Shown here: piece after piece, positions 18,733-28,519 of the stretch | Layout: every line of letters begins with the position of its first letter | How positions within the stretch are numbered: position 1 is the first letter of the stretch | Source: Streptococcus anginosus subsp. whileyi MAS624 | GTDB lineage: Bacteria > Bacillota > Bacilli > Lactobacillales > Streptococcaceae | DNA: 64,000 nt | NCBI RefSeq assembly: GCF_000478925.1 | Contig: NZ_AP013072.1 | Coordinates: forward strand, 1,404,501-1,468,500 | Direction: 5' to 3' | The notes under the pieces: model-generated | Told to the model about the DNA's origin: nothing | The model's input: the letters and a program-made list of their open reading frames with translations, nothing else | The model's database searches: none | Made by a program: the position numbers and the translations under genes

Positions 18733-19399
18733 GGATTTTTTTAGCTTTTTCTTCGATAAAATTCACAACTTCCACAATTCCGACACCAGTCGTATCAAAA
18801 TGAATAGCATCATCTGCTGGTTTTAAAGGAGAAACTGAACGGTGGCTGTCCTTATAATCACGATCTGAAATTTCTTTTTTGAGGGTTTCCAAATCAGTTG
18901 GAATACCTTTTTCAAGATTTTCTTTATAGCGGCGTTGAGCTCTTTCCTCAACTGAGGCTACAAGAAAAATTTTTAACTCTGCATGAGGCAAAACAACTGT
19001 TCCAATATCACGCCCATCCATAACAATACCGCCTTGAGTGGCAATTTCTCGTTGTAAATCAACCAACTTTTCTCGTACTTCTGGAATTGCAGACACCCAA
19101 GAAACATTGTTAGTGACTTCATTTTCTCGAATCGGATGCGTCACATCTACATCTCCAACAAAAACGAGTTGCTCTCCATTTTTACCACGTCCAAAACTAA
19201 CAGGATAAGTATCTAATAGCGCAACAATTTCAGACCATTTTTCCGCTGATAAATCATTTTTTAAAGCTAAGTAAGTCGCTGCACGATACATCGCACCTGT
19301 ATCCAAGTAAGTGTAATCAAAATCTTTTGCAATAATTTTTGCAACTGTTGACTTTCCACTTGAAGCTGGACCATCAATAGCAATTTGAATCTGTTTCAT
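18722..19399 (-). CDS. cmk: Cytidylate kinase
   Basis: CMP/dCMP kinase (225 aa) makes CDP and dCDP. The P-loop is [17 protein letters not shown] at about residues 6-22; [33 protein letters not shown] and [13 protein letters not shown] follow. GATAGGAGTGCCG precedes the ATG. The gene lies 9 nt after the LysM gene stop in the same direction and immediately upstream of the IF3 operon, whose promoter is in its 3' end. Confidence 0.97.
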   Translation of the reverse strand: MKQIQIAIDGPASSGKSTVAKIIAKDFDYTYLDTGAMYRAATYLALKNDLSAEKWSEIVALLDTYPVSFGRGKNGEQLVFVGDVDVTHPIRENEVTNNVSWVSAIPEVREKLVDLQREIATQGGIVMDGRDIGTVVLPHAELKIFLVASVEERAQRRYKENLEKGIPTDLETLKKEISDRDYKDSHRSVSPLKPADDAIHFDTTGVGIVEVVNFIEEKAKKILDK

Positions 19400-19408
19400 T
19401 CGGCACTC

Positions 19409-19861
19409 CTATCGAATTTTTACTACATCACCTGGATTAGCGTACCACGCACCTGTTGTCATGTGAGACGGATTTAAACGCTCTAATTCCGCAATTGAAA
19501 TCCCCGCACGCGCAGCAATGGCAGCTTCTCCTTCTCCAGCCTGAACGGTAATCGTTCCTTCAGATGATTGCGGCTGACTGCTATCACTTGCTGCTTTAGA
19601 AGAAGTGGGAGCACTAGAACTTTCACTTGATTTACTAGTAGTTTTTGCAGCATTATAAAAGCCCTCCGTTGCTGCTTTCTTACTACTTCCACCAGTAGAT
19701 AAATAAATCATCATTCCTACCATTACAATCACTATAACGAAAAAAATAACAGCTAAAATCGTCAACACACGATTAGCTACTACACCGTTCGTTCTTTTGC
19801 TTCTCGCCAATTCATTTTCTCCCTTGTCGTAAATATCTTCTTCCCATGGTTCCTTTGCCAT
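19409..19861 (-). CDS. LysM-domain membrane-anchored surface protein (SAG1386/EF1546-like)
   Basis: A 150-residue type II membrane protein. A charged cytoplasmic N-terminus (MAKEPWEEDIYDKGENELAR) is followed by one membrane segment (about 36-60, RVLTILAVIFFVIVIVMVGMM), a Ser-rich extracellular linker, and a C-terminal LysM-like module (ITVQAGEGEAAIAARAGISI ... LNP ... PGDVVKI) expected to bind peptidoglycan. It matches the family I know as SAG1386/EF1546 surface-associated proteins. The ATG at 19861 follows AAGGAGGAAGTC. It is upstream of cmk and divergent from ferredoxin. Confidence 0.85.
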   Translation of the reverse strand: MAKEPWEEDIYDKGENELARSKRTNGVVANRVLTILAVIFFVIVIVMVGMMIYLSTGGSSKKAATEGFYNAAKTTSKSSESSSAPTSSKAASDSSQPQSSEGTITVQAGEGEAAIAARAGISIAELERLNPSHMTTGAWYANPGDVVKIR

Positions 19862-19871
19862 GACTTCCTCC

Positions 19872-19900
19872 TTGTATTTTTTCCAAATTCCGATTACAAT
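19872..19900 (+). promoter_or_regulatory. Ferredoxin promoter, overlapping a divergent promoter
   Basis: TTGTAT (19872-19877), a 17-nt spacer and TACAAT (19895-19900) precede the ferredoxin start. On the opposite strand TTGTAA-17-TACAAG uses almost the same bases in reverse, directed at the LysM gene. Confidence 0.6.
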
Positions 19901-19906
19901 ATGAGT

Positions 19907-20104
19907 ATGAAAGTTACACTCATTCCTGAACGATGCATTGCTTGTGGTCTTTGTCAAACCTATTCTGACCTATTTGATTACCATGATAATGGTATTGTCA
20001 AATTTTATAAAGATAATGAGCTTCTGGAAAAGGAAGTTCCCGAAACACCTGATATTATTGAAGCGATCAAAAACTGTCCTACAAAAGCTCTTATGAAAGA
20101 GTAG
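19907..20104 (+). CDS. Ferredoxin, single 4Fe-4S
   Basis: A 65-residue ferredoxin with one 4Fe-4S cluster: CIACGLCQTYSD supplies three cysteines and a distal Cys-Pro (NCPTKAL) supplies the fourth. It would act as a small cytoplasmic electron carrier; the partners are not identifiable here. Two in-frame ATGs exist (19901 and 19907). Neither has a ribosome site and the -10 box ends at 19900, so transcription should start at about 19907, making the second ATG the first bases of the mRNA. The gene ends inside the convergent EbsA gene (14-nt overlap). Confidence 0.9.
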   Translation: MKVTLIPERCIACGLCQTYSDLFDYHDNGIVKFYKDNELLEKEVPETPDIIEAIKNCPTKALMKE

Positions 20105-20585
20105 TTTTTTTAGGATGAGCATAATATAGTTCAAAATAGTCTACATGGGTTAAATTATCCACTAATTCAACTTCCCCTTTAAAATGGTCATTCAAAGCCA
20201 AAGCATTTACAAAATACTTCTTAGGCCACTTGCGCATACAAAACGTACGGCCTTTTTCTTTGCCATCAAAGAAGAGAGTAATAGAGGTCTTTGTTACCTC
20301 TACCTTACGAATCGTTGAAATTTCAATCTTTGAAGGTGTAAATGGGTTTGCCGTTATGATTCTTAAAATCCCATCGTCATATATCGTAAAATATCTATGC
20401 ACGCCAATTCCCAATAATACCATGAATAAAAAGAAAGAGAACAGGACTAAAAACGGAACTTCTGAACTTTCAAACAAAAATGCAAAACCTATAAAAATCG
20501 GAATAACCGATAAAGACCAATAAATAATTAGAAGAGAAAGATCTGGCTGCCAATGGTAACGCAATTGCCCAAAAATCTTTATCAT
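20091..20585 (-). CDS. EbsA family membrane protein
   Basis: A 164-residue protein with two hydrophobic segments (about residues 17-36 and 43-62) followed by a ~100-residue soluble domain resembling a PH-like fold (IYDDGILRIITANPFTPSKIEISTIRKVEVT). The motif FCMRKWPKKYFVNALAL and overall layout match EbsA family proteins of streptococci and enterococci; that name derives from an E. faecalis locus linked to surface aggregation functions. The role is not established. The ATG at 20585 follows AGAGGAGGTGTAGAT. Confidence 0.8.
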   Translation of the reverse strand: MIKIFGQLRYHWQPDLSLLIIYWSLSVIPIFIGFAFLFESSEVPFLVLFSFFLFMVLLGIGVHRYFTIYDDGILRIITANPFTPSKIEISTIRKVEVTKTSITLFFDGKEKGRTFCMRKWPKKYFVNALALNDHFKGEVELVDNLTHVDYFELYYAHPKKTTLS

Positions 20586-20800
20586 ATCTACACCTCCTCT
20601 TATATAGTTTATCATAAAAAAAAGAAAAATGGGAGTGAGATTAAACAACAAAGAAAAAAATTAAGGATGCAAGATACTATCCCTCTCATCCCTTATCACA
20701 GTAGTCGAAAATGATAGCGATGTTAGAGAAGAATACCTCAACTGACTCACAAGTAACTTGACATTTTATTTTCCTAATATTCAACCGACAGAATGGATGG

Positions 20801-21913
20801 TCATATTTTCATTCTCAATAAATTTCCGATATTTTGTGCTGTTCGGACGAGGTTTTCTTCTGCCCTATCTAAAGTAATAATTAAAGGTTCGACTTGAGAA
20901 ATGATTGGAAAAGCAGCCTGAATGTTCTCTACTGGAAAATCCGGTAAATCATTCCTTAGACTACCACAAATAGCAATTACAGGAATATTGATTGGCGTTC
21001 TCCTTGCTACTCCAATAGGGGCTTTACCTGACAGACTTTGCTGATCCATTCGACCTTCACCCACAATCACTAAATCAGCCTTTTTGACACGATTATCAAA
21101 ATCGAGCAAGTTGAGACAAGTATCAATCCCTGATACAATTTTTCCATGCGCAAATGTCACCAGCCCTGCTGCCATACCTCCTCCAGCAACGGCACCAGCC
21201 AGTGAAAAGATTGTTGGATTCGCCTGTTTATAAAACGTTGCCATGGCTTGATCTACTTGAGAAAATAGCAAATCAGGCAAGCCTTTTTGACCCCCAAAAA
21301 TGTATGTAGCTCCGTTTTCACCACAGAGAGGATTCATAACATCTGTCAGAATCTGAATATCCAAATTTTCTAAAATTGCAGGAACTTTATCTGCTGAAAT
21401 GCGAGCCACATGGTCTAAAGACGAACCCTTTGCTTGGAGCAAGTGATTATCCTTATCAAAAAATTCATAACCCAATCCAGCTGCCATTCCAATTCCACCA
21501 TCATTGGTAGCCGAACCACCTACGCCAATATAAATTTGCCTCACATCTTCTTTGGCGAGATACAAAATTAACTCTCCTAATCCTCTGGTATCAAGAGTCA
21601 AAGGGTTTCTTTTTTCTGATGAGATACTCGCCAACCCAACCAAGTCAGCCATTTCAAAGAGAGCCACATCGCCTTTACGAGCATATTTCATCGTAACTGC
21701 CTCGCCGAATGGTCCGGTTACTGTCCTTTCATATTCGGATAATTTCATTGAGGCGACTAAAGCAGCAACTGTTCCTTCGCCACCATCTCCAATAGGTAGC
21801 AAGTCAAATGTTGCTTCCGGGATTGCCTTAGAAAAACCTTCTTTTATGGCCTCTGCAACACTTTTAGCCGATAAACTTTCTTTAAAAGAGTCAGGTACAA
21901 TTAAAATATGCAT
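20801..21913 (-). CDS. Glycerate kinase
   Basis: A 370-residue type 1 (GarK/GlxK) glycerate kinase that phosphorylates D-glycerate with ATP, probably feeding 2- or 3-phosphoglycerate into glycolysis. The N-terminus ILIVPDSFKESLSA, LPIGDGGEGTVAAL, YIGVGGSATNDGGIGMAAGLG and VIVGEGRMDQQSLSGKAPIGVA are family signatures. It starts 4 nt after serB, with its GAGGATTAG ribosome site inside the serB 3' end, so the two are co-transcribed. Confidence 0.94.
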   Translation of the reverse strand: MHILIVPDSFKESLSAKSVAEAIKEGFSKAIPEATFDLLPIGDGGEGTVAALVASMKLSEYERTVTGPFGEAVTMKYARKGDVALFEMADLVGLASISSEKRNPLTLDTRGLGELILYLAKEDVRQIYIGVGGSATNDGGIGMAAGLGYEFFDKDNHLLQAKGSSLDHVARISADKVPAILENLDIQILTDVMNPLCGENGATYIFGGQKGLPDLLFSQVDQAMATFYKQANPTIFSLAGAVAGGGMAAGLVTFAHGKIVSGIDTCLNLLDFDNRVKKADLVIVGEGRMDQQSLSGKAPIGVARRTPINIPVIAICGSLRNDLPDFPVENIQAAFPIISQVEPLIITLDRAEENLVRTAQNIGNLLRMKI

Positions 21914-21916
21914 ACT

Positions 21917-22567
21917 CTAATCCTCGCTTTCTATCTCTTCCAAAAGTTTTACGACCTGATACAAGTCATTCTGATGAATTTGATAAGGTGCTTGCGCTCT
22001 CACAATAGGCTTGGCATTAAAAGCAATCCCAATTCCTGCTGTTAATATCATTGGAAGGTCATTAGCACCATCTCCTACAGCAATGGTTTGAGCAAGAGTC
22101 AAGTTGTTTTCCTTTGCCCATTGCTTTAGCATTGCTTTTTTGACTTCTTTTGTGACAATTGTTCCTAAAACTCTACCTGTTAGCTTACCGTCTTTCACTT
22201 CCAAACGATTAGCTTTTATGTAATCTACGTTCAACTTCGCGGCTAATTCGTCTACCATTTCATGAAATCCACCTGATACAATGCCAACCTTGTAACCACG
22301 CCAGTGCATGTCTTCTATCAACTCTTGAGCACCTTTGGTAAAATGAATTTTCTTAGAAACTCGTTTAAAAATTGTTTCAGGAAGTCCTTTGAGCAAAGTC
22401 ACACGTTCTATCAGAGCCGTTTCAAAATCATATTCCCCTTGCATAGCCCGTTCTGTAATGGCTGCGACTTGCTCACCAACTCCTGCTGCAGCACCTAGCA
22501 AATCGATTCCTTCTTCTCTAATCAAGGTACTGTCTACATCCAGTACCAATAATCCTCTTGTTTTCAC
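21917..22567 (-). CDS. serB: Phosphoserine phosphatase
   Basis: SerB (216 aa) hydrolyses phosphoserine in the last step of serine synthesis. HAD motif I is LDVDSTLIREEGIDLL (nucleophile Asp at about residue 9), followed by GIVSGGFHEMVDELA and GDGANDLPMILTAGIGIAFNAKP. The start codon is GTG at 22567, well spaced from GAGGTGAT. The pairing with glycerate kinase joins two reactions of three-carbon hydroxy acid metabolism. Confidence 0.94.
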   Translation of the reverse strand: MKTRGLLVLDVDSTLIREEGIDLLGAAAGVGEQVAAITERAMQGEYDFETALIERVTLLKGLPETIFKRVSKKIHFTKGAQELIEDMHWRGYKVGIVSGGFHEMVDELAAKLNVDYIKANRLEVKDGKLTGRVLGTIVTKEVKKAMLKQWAKENNLTLAQTIAVGDGANDLPMILTAGIGIAFNAKPIVRAQAPYQIHQNDLYQVVKLLEEIESED

Positions 22568-22679
22568 GTCATCACCTCATATATTGCTTGTATTATATAA
22601 AAAATTGATTGACAAAACAAGTTGCAATATAAAGACAAAGAAAAGCCCTGTTTGTTATACAAACAAGAGCTTCTTTGCT

Positions 22680-24032
22680 TTATTCAATACCAATTTCAGC
22701 GCGCACAATATCTGCAATTGTATCAACGTAATAGTCTACTTCTTCGTGGCTTGGTGCTTCTGCCATGACCCGTAAAAGTGGTTCTGTTCCGCTTGGACGA
22801 ACAAGAATACGACCATTGCCAGCCATTTCCGCTTCCATTTTTTCAATCACCGCTTTAATAGCAGGTACTTCCATGGCCTTGTGCTTCATGCTGTTTTCAA
22901 CACGGATATTGACCAATTTTTGTGGATAAATCGTTACTTCTGACGCTAATTCAGACAAAGGTTTACCTGTTTCTTTCATCACTTTTGTCAATTGAACGGC
23001 TGTCAGCTGACCGTCACCCGTCGTATTATAATCCATGATGATTACGTGACCAGATTGCTCACCGCCCAAATTGTAACCAGATTTGCGCATTTCTTCTACA
23101 GCATAGCGGTCACCAACAGCTGTAATCACCTTGTTAATGCCTTCACGATCCAAAGCTTTATGGAAACCAAGATTTGACATAACAGTTGTTACAATTGTAT
23201 TTTGAGCAAGCAAACCTTTTTCAGAGAGGTATTTCCCAATGATATACATGATTTTATCGCCATCGACAATCTCACCGTTCTCATCAACTGCAATCAAGCG
23301 ATCGCTATCGCCGTCAAATGCCAGACCAAGTTCCGAACCTGATTCACGGACTGTTTCTTGCAATTTTTCAGGATGTGTAGAGCCAACATTCAAGTTGATA
23401 TTTAGCCCATCTGGATTTTCCCCGATGACCGTCAATCTAGCTCCCAAATCCGCAAATACCTGACGAGCACTCGTTGAAGCAGCACCATTTGCTGTATCAA
23501 GGGCAACTTTCATTCCCTCTAAATCAAGACCAGTGGACACGAGATATTGTTGATATTTGCGCAATCCTTCTGGATAATCCATAAGAGTTCCTAAACCTTC
23601 CGCACTTGGACGCGGTAAATCGTCTTCTTTGGCATCAAGAAGAGCTTCAATTTCCAATTCACGCTCATCGTCCAATTTATAGCCGTCGCCACCAAAGAAT
23701 TTAATACCGTTGTCAAGCGCTGGATTGTGGCTAGCTGAAATCATGACACCAGCACTTGCTTTCTCAGATTTCACCAGATAAGCCACACCTGGTGTTGCGA
23801 TAACCCCAAGCTTGTAAACACGGATTCCAACCGATAAAAGTCCTGCTATTAATGCACTTTCCAGCATTTCTCCTGAAATACGTGTGTCACGTCCTACAAA
23901 GACGCGCGGCACATCTTTCTCATGTTGGCTCAATACATAGCCACCAAATCGCCCTAATTTAAACGCTAACTCTGGTGTTAATTCCACATTTGCTTCTCCA
24001 CGAACTCCGTCCGTTCCGAAATATTTTCCCAT
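22680..24032 (-). CDS. glmM: Phosphoglucosamine mutase
   Basis: GlmM (450 aa) converts glucosamine-6-phosphate to glucosamine-1-phosphate for UDP-GlcNAc and wall synthesis. [10 protein letters not shown] opens the protein, SASHNP carries the phosphoserine, DGDSDR binds metal, and [17 protein letters not shown] binds the substrate phosphate. The ATG at 24032 (MGKYFGT) has AAAGGATTTAAAAAA upstream. It is third in cdaA-cdaR-glmM, the conserved cluster in which GlmM is known to modulate c-di-AMP synthase activity. Confidence 0.97.
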   Translation of the reverse strand: MGKYFGTDGVRGEANVELTPELAFKLGRFGGYVLSQHEKDVPRVFVGRDTRISGEMLESALIAGLLSVGIRVYKLGVIATPGVAYLVKSEKASAGVMISASHNPALDNGIKFFGGDGYKLDDERELEIEALLDAKEDDLPRPSAEGLGTLMDYPEGLRKYQQYLVSTGLDLEGMKVALDTANGAASTSARQVFADLGARLTVIGENPDGLNINLNVGSTHPEKLQETVRESGSELGLAFDGDSDRLIAVDENGEIVDGDKIMYIIGKYLSEKGLLAQNTIVTTVMSNLGFHKALDREGINKVITAVGDRYAVEEMRKSGYNLGGEQSGHVIIMDYNTTGDGQLTAVQLTKVMKETGKPLSELASEVTIYPQKLVNIRVENSMKHKAMEVPAIKAVIEKMEAEMAGNGRILVRPSGTEPLLRVMAEAPSHEEVDYYVDTIADIVRAEIGIE

Positions 24033-24055
24033 TTTTTTAAATCCTTTCAATACTT

Positions 24056-24784
24056 TTATTTCGATGAGCTCGTCGAACTTGAAGACGAACTTGATGATTT
24101 AACAGTAATTTTTATGGTTGTCTCATAAGGAGTAATCACACTTGGCAAAACTGTACCATTTGCATCAACTGCCTGTAGTGGGGCATTTCCTGAATAGTTA
24201 GCGGATATTTTTTCACTAGTTGGCACTACCGCTTCCACATGATCTACCTTAGCCAGCGTATCTTCGTCACTTGTAACAGTTACCTTATTGTCACCAACCG
24301 TCACGCGATCAACCATCAACCCATCTGCTAACTGTGCTGAACTGATAGTTGTTTTCACTTCAACTGTCTTACTTGCTTTCTTGCCAACTTTCACCGTAAT
24401 CTTAGCCGGTGTAACAGTCGCAGTCAACCCACTTGGTAAATTTTTAATAGCTAAAGGTACCTCTCTTGTTCCTTCCGTAGCTTTTGTCAAATCCGCCACA
24501 ACCTTGAATTTTCGTGTACTTTCTTGCATTTCACTGGCAAGGGTTACACGATTAGAGCCTGTCAGCACCACCGACACTTCAGATGAAAATCCACTAATAA
24601 AATATTTTTCACTATTGTATTTAATATCGATTGGTACACTAGGCAAGGTGTTGGTATAGGTTTCAGAAGTTGTTTGTCTAGCATTTGAATTATTTTGGTA
24701 ATTTGTCGTGGTGGCGTAAATAAATAAAACACCCGCAAAAAAGATTGAAGAAATGATGTACCAAATCTGTTTACGATTTTTCAT
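24056..24784 (-). CDS. cdaR: YbbR-domain regulator of c-di-AMP synthase
   Basis: CdaR/YbbR (242 aa) is a membrane-anchored extracellular protein that modulates CdaA. One N-terminal membrane segment (about residues 8-25) precedes two to three YbbR repeats, seen as recurring [38 protein letters not shown] and [20 protein letters not shown] stretches. It ends in a poly-Ser tail ([16 protein letters not shown]). It overlaps the 3' end of cdaA by 14 nt. Confidence 0.92.
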   Translation of the reverse strand: MKNRKQIWYIISSIFFAGVLFIYATTTNYQNNSNARQTTSETYTNTLPSVPIDIKYNSEKYFISGFSSEVSVVLTGSNRVTLASEMQESTRKFKVVADLTKATEGTREVPLAIKNLPSGLTATVTPAKITVKVGKKASKTVEVKTTISSAQLADGLMVDRVTVGDNKVTVTSDEDTLAKVDHVEAVVPTSEKISANYSGNAPLQAVDANGTVLPSVITPYETTIKITVKSSSSSSSSTSSSK

Positions 24785-25628
24785 GTTTCCAACCTCCTAG
24801 CACACGATTTCTAAATGGTGATTTTGGTGGTTCATCTGAAATCAGTATTTTCCGCAATTCTGCTTCAAATTCCTCTAATGTCAAATTATGCTTGAAAACT
24901 CCATTATGTGTGATAGAGATACCTCCAGTTTCCTCCGATACTACAAAAGTAAGGGCATCGGATACTTCTGACAGACCGATTGCCGCGCGGTGACGTGTCC
25001 CAAATTCCTTAGAAATCCCTGTGTTTTCTGTGAGCGGAAGATAAGCGCAAGAAACGGCTATTTTATTGTCTCTTACAATGACAGCACCGTCATGTAGCGG
25101 TGTATTGGGAATGAAGATATTGATTAACAACTCACCAGATACATCAGCGTCCAACGGAATCCCTGTTGCAATGTATTCTTGCAAGGTTCTGCTTCCTTGG
25201 ATAGCAACGAGAGCTCCAATTTTCCGCGGACTCATATAATCCACTGCTTTGACAAATGCCTGCACCATTCTTTCTTCTGAGCTAATGGGTGCTGTCGAAA
25301 ACAAATCGGTAGCACGCCCCAGCCTCTCCAGACCTGTACGAATCTCAGGTGTAAAAATCACAACCGCCGCAATGACCCCATAGGTGATAACTTGGTTAAT
25401 CAACCAAGAGACCGTTGTTAAACCAATGGCATTGGCAAGAATCTGAGCCAGCACAAACATTAAAACCCCTCGAACGAGAATCATAATTTTAGTGCCAGCG
25501 ATTGCCTTTGTAAAATAAAATAAAATCCAAGCAACCAGTGCAATATCTATAATATTGGTAACAATACTCCAAGGGCTAGAAAATAAACTAGACCAATATT
25601 GGAGATTGGACAATTGCTGAAAATTCAT
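24771..25628 (-). CDS. cdaA: Diadenylate cyclase CdaA (DacA)
   Basis: CdaA (285 aa) condenses two ATP into cyclic di-AMP, the essential second messenger controlling potassium and osmolyte balance and wall homeostasis. Three membrane segments occupy about residues 15-95. The DAC domain follows, with LHDGAVIV and RHRAAIG as the catalytic DGA and RHR motifs, then SEETGGISITHNG. Length is normal. Its promoter region (TGATATAAT on the minus strand) lies back-to-back with that of murT. Confidence 0.97.
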   Translation of the reverse strand: MNFQQLSNLQYWSSLFSSPWSIVTNIIDIALVAWILFYFTKAIAGTKIMILVRGVLMFVLAQILANAIGLTTVSWLINQVITYGVIAAVVIFTPEIRTGLERLGRATDLFSTAPISSEERMVQAFVKAVDYMSPRKIGALVAIQGSRTLQEYIATGIPLDADVSGELLINIFIPNTPLHDGAVIVRDNKIAVSCAYLPLTENTGISKEFGTRHRAAIGLSEVSDALTFVVSEETGGISITHNGVFKHNLTLEEFEAELRKILISDEPPKSPFRNRVLGGWKHEKS

Positions 25629-25722
25629 TTTCAGTGTCCTCTCTTTCTCAACCTAAAAACGTTCTTGACTATTATATCACTTTTCAAAATATTTTTCTGT
25701 AACCTTCTTTACTTTTTTATGA

Positions 25723-25728
25723 TAAAAT
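25723..25728 (+). promoter_or_regulatory. Extended -10 of murT-gatD, 7 nt before the start codon
   Basis: TGATAAAAT is an extended -10 ending at 25728. The murT ATG is at 25736 with ATTTCTT between and no ribosome site. Confidence 0.6.
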
Positions 25729-25735
25729 ATTTCTT

Positions 25736-27079
25736 ATGAAGATAAATACATTATTTGGCAAACTTGTAGGAAAATCCTCCCATTTTGTGTTAAGCAAATT
25801 GGGACGCGGATCGACCTTGCCCGGAAAGCTTGCTCTGAAATTTGACAACAACATTTTAAACACACTAGCGCGTGACTACGAAGTGGTGGTAATCACAGGA
25901 ACCAACGGTAAAACTCTGACTACTGCTCTTACAGTTGGAATCCTCAAAGAGGCTTTTGGCGAAGTTGTGACCAATCCCAGCGGAGCCAATATGATTAGCG
26001 GGATTGCGACGACTTTTCTGACCGCTAAAAAAGGAAAATCCGGCAAGAATATCGCCGTACTAGAAATCGATGAAGCCAGTCTCTCACGCATTTGCGACTA
26101 CATTAAACCGAGCCTCTTCGTCTTTACTAATATTTTCCGCGACCAAATGGATCGTTACGGGGAGATTTACACGACCTACCAAATGATTTTGGATGCTGCT
26201 CAAAAGGTTCCTACGGCAACTGTCTTACTAAATGGAGACAGTCCGCTGTTTAACTCTGTTACTCTCAAAAATCCGGTCCAATATTATGGTTTTGATACCG
26301 AAAAAGGAGAACCACAGCTAGCTCATTACAATACGGAGGGTATTCTCTGTCCTAAATGTCAGCACATTTTAAAATACAAGCTCAATACTTATGCTAATCT
26401 AGGCGATTATATTTGTGAGCACTGTGATTTTAAACGTCCTGAATTAGACTACAAACTGACCCAATTGACCAGCCTTCATCACAACAGTTCAGAATTTGTC
26501 ATTGACGGTCAAAGCTATCACATCAACATCGGTGGTCTGTATAATATCTATAATGCTTTAGCTGCCGTTTCCGTTGCTCAGTTCTTTGGAGTTGACCCAA
26601 CCACTATCAAGACTGGTTTTGACAAGAGCAGAGCCGTTTTCGGACGTCAGGAAACTTTCAAGATTGGCGACAAAGAGTGCACGCTGGTTCTCATTAAAAA
26701 CCCTGTCGGAGCCACGCAAGCTCTGGAGATGATCAAGCTCACTCCTTACCCATTTAGCTTGTCCGTTTTGCTCAATGCTAACTACGCGGACGGTATTGAC
26801 ACGAGTTGGATCTGGGACGCGGATTTTGAGCAGGTTTTGAACATGGATATCCCGCATATGATTGCTGGCGGGGTTCGTCATTCTGAGATTGCTCGCCGCT
26901 TGCGAGTTACTGGTTATAATGCTGAACAAATCAGTGAAGTAGCTGATTTGAGCCAAGTCTTTGAAGAAATTAAAAACCAAGAAACCAAGCATGCCTATAT
27001 CCTAGCTACTTATACCGCCATGCTAGAATTCCGTGAATTGCTTGCTTCTCATCAAGTCGTCAGAAAGGAGATGAACTAA
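25736..27079 (+). CDS. murT: Lipid II isoglutaminyl synthase, MurT subunit
   Basis: MurT (447 aa) is the Mur-ligase-like ATP-dependent subunit that, with GatD, amidates the D-Glu of lipid II. The P-loop is [16 protein letters not shown] (about residues 50-65); [11 protein letters not shown] and EIDEASL follow. A Cys4 zinc ribbon (CPKCQHIL...CEHCDFK, about residues 203-227) is the MurT-specific insertion, and DUF1727 forms the C-terminus. No ribosome site precedes the ATG, and the -10 ends 7 nt upstream, so it is probably leaderless. It is followed directly by gatD. Confidence 0.96.
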   Translation: MKINTLFGKLVGKSSHFVLSKLGRGSTLPGKLALKFDNNILNTLARDYEVVVITGTNGKTLTTALTVGILKEAFGEVVTNPSGANMISGIATTFLTAKKGKSGKNIAVLEIDEASLSRICDYIKPSLFVFTNIFRDQMDRYGEIYTTYQMILDAAQKVPTATVLLNGDSPLFNSVTLKNPVQYYGFDTEKGEPQLAHYNTEGILCPKCQHILKYKLNTYANLGDYICEHCDFKRPELDYKLTQLTSLHHNSSEFVIDGQSYHINIGGLYNIYNALAAVSVAQFFGVDPTTIKTGFDKSRAVFGRQETFKIGDKECTLVLIKNPVGATQALEMIKLTPYPFSLSVLLNANYADGIDTSWIWDADFEQVLNMDIPHMIAGGVRHSEIARRLRVTGYNAEQISEVADLSQVFEEIKNQETKHAYILATYTAMLEFRELLASHQVVRKEMN

Positions 27080-27864
27080 TGGTTTATACATCACTAACTT
27101 CTCCTGAAAATCGGGATTATACTTATGATTTAAAGATTGCTCATCTCTATGGCAATCTCATGAATACCTACGGTGACAATGGCAATATTCTCATGCTCAA
27201 ATATGTAGCTGAAAAGCTAGGCGCTCGCGTTCAGATTGATATTGTCTCACTTGAAGATGAGTTTGACAAAGATTACTATGATTTGGCGTTTTTTGGCGGA
27301 GGGCAAGACTACGAGCAGACCATTGTGGCACGAGATCTGCCTGCAAAAAAAGATAGCTTGGAAGAATTTATCAATCATGACGGCGTGGTGCTAGCTATTT
27401 GTGGTGGCTTTCAGCTTCTAGGTCAATACTATATCGAAGCTTCTGGTCGGCGGATTGAGGGACTTGGAATTATGAGACACTATACTCTCAATCAAAAAAA
27501 TAACCGCTACATCGGCGACATCAAGATTTATAACGATGAATTTGACGAAACCTATTATGGTTTTGAAAATCACCAAGGACGGACCTTTCTATCTGACGAT
27601 GAAAAACCGCTCGGCAGAATTATTTATGGGAATGGAAACAACAAGGAAGACCAAAGCGAAGGCGTACACTACAAGAATGTCTTTGGCTCTTATTTCCACG
27701 GTCCTATCCTATCCCGCAATGCCAATCTAGCTTACCGCCTAGTGACAACTGCTCTGAAGAATAAATATGGTCAAGATATTCCCCTCGCCAACTACGAGGA
27801 CATTCTAGCTCAAGAAGTCCCAGAAGAATACGGAGACGTCAAGAGCAAGGCAGAGTTTGAATAG
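27079..27864 (+). CDS. gatD: Lipid II isoglutaminyl synthase, glutamine amidotransferase subunit
   Basis: GatD (261 aa) is a class I glutamine amidotransferase that supplies ammonia to MurT. The nucleophilic Cys is in [14 protein letters not shown] (about residue 105), the partner His is in [12 protein letters not shown], and [10 protein letters not shown] is the N-terminal binding motif. Its ATG overlaps the last base of the murT TAA, and the AAAGGAG site lies inside murT, indicating coupled translation of the two subunits. Confidence 0.96.
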   Translation: MVYTSLTSPENRDYTYDLKIAHLYGNLMNTYGDNGNILMLKYVAEKLGARVQIDIVSLEDEFDKDYYDLAFFGGGQDYEQTIVARDLPAKKDSLEEFINHDGVVLAICGGFQLLGQYYIEASGRRIEGLGIMRHYTLNQKNNRYIGDIKIYNDEFDETYYGFENHQGRTFLSDDEKPLGRIIYGNGNNKEDQSEGVHYKNVFGSYFHGPILSRNANLAYRLVTTALKNKYGQDIPLANYEDILAQEVPEEYGDVKSKAEFE

Positions 27865-27892
27865 GGATATGAAACACAAAAGGAGACCAATG

Positions 27893-28141
27893 ATGAAAGA
27901 AAGAATGTACTACATTTTACTGCTACTTGCAATCCTCCTAATCGCTGGACTGTCTTTGGCAAATATGCAAAGCGTCACCGTTAGCTTTATTCTCTTTCGT
28001 TTTAAAATTCCACTGATTCTCTTAATTTTACTCTCTGTCTTACTTGGAGCTATCACTACTATCCTCATCAGCATGCCAAAGAATTTTTCTCTCAAAAATG
28101 AATTAGCCAAAGCCAAAAAAGAACTCAAAACAAAAAACTAG
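27893..28141 (+). CDS. LapA-domain (DUF1049) small membrane protein
   Basis: An 82-residue protein with two hydrophobic segments (about residues 6-22 and 35-56) and a short basic C-terminal coil (KNELAKAKKELKTKN), the usual shape of LapA/DUF1049 proteins. The role is not known in streptococci. The start is 27893, 7 nt after AAAGGAG, or the adjacent ATG at 27890. It is the third gene of the murT-gatD unit and ends in a strong terminator. Confidence 0.75.
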   Translation: MKERMYYILLLLAILLIAGLSLANMQSVTVSFILFRFKIPLILLILLSVLLGAITTILISMPKNFSLKNELAKAKKELKTKN

Positions 28142-28166
28142 GTTGGAAATCCAACCTAGTTTTTTG
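28132..28166 (+). terminator. Terminator of murT-gatD-lapA
   Basis: ACTAGGTTGG and CCAACCTAGT form a perfect 10-bp stem around AAAT, with A and T runs on both sides, overlapping the end of the LapA gene. Confidence 0.9.
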
Positions 28167-28209
28167 AAGATATTCTTAAAAAATTCGGATTTTACTTTCG
28201 GACACGTCT

Positions 28210-28505
28210 TTTTTTGTCAAAATCCTCTTGTCCGAAAATCGGACGACATTATTTTTTCAAAAAAGCTTTGTCCGAAACAAGAATGTTCGGAATTTTCTCC
28301 AAAAACTTCCTTCCGAAAACTGGTCAAAGCAATCTCTCCCCTAAAACTTCTCGTCCGAATGTGGAAAATGGCAAATTATTTAAAAGTTGCCTCGTCCTTC
28401 ATGAAGGACAAAGTTTTTTGCTCAAAAAACTCTCATTCCCGTTTGAAACGTTCGAGATTTACTCTCAGGGAGGAATTTCTCCTCTTCGGATGAACTTTCT
28501 TGACT
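28210..28505. repeat. Degenerate ~42-bp tandem repeat array
   Basis: A GTCCGAAA-like core preceded by a pyrimidine-rich CTT/CTC block recurs with starts at about 28231, 28271, 28312, 28354, 28395, 28437 and 28480, i.e. spacings of 40-43. Several units also carry the inverse TTCGGA, so they could form small hairpins. Later units are increasingly diverged. The array fills most of the 378-nt gap between the murT operon terminator and the convergent ABC-F gene. I see no convincing gene here. Confidence 0.6.
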
Positions 28506-28519
28506 TAAAAATAGCGCGC

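Noticed and set aside
28210..28505. The periodic array as a possible CRISPR.
   Set aside because: Units are degenerate along their whole length, the ~42-bp period leaves no conserved repeat plus unique spacer, and no cas gene is near.
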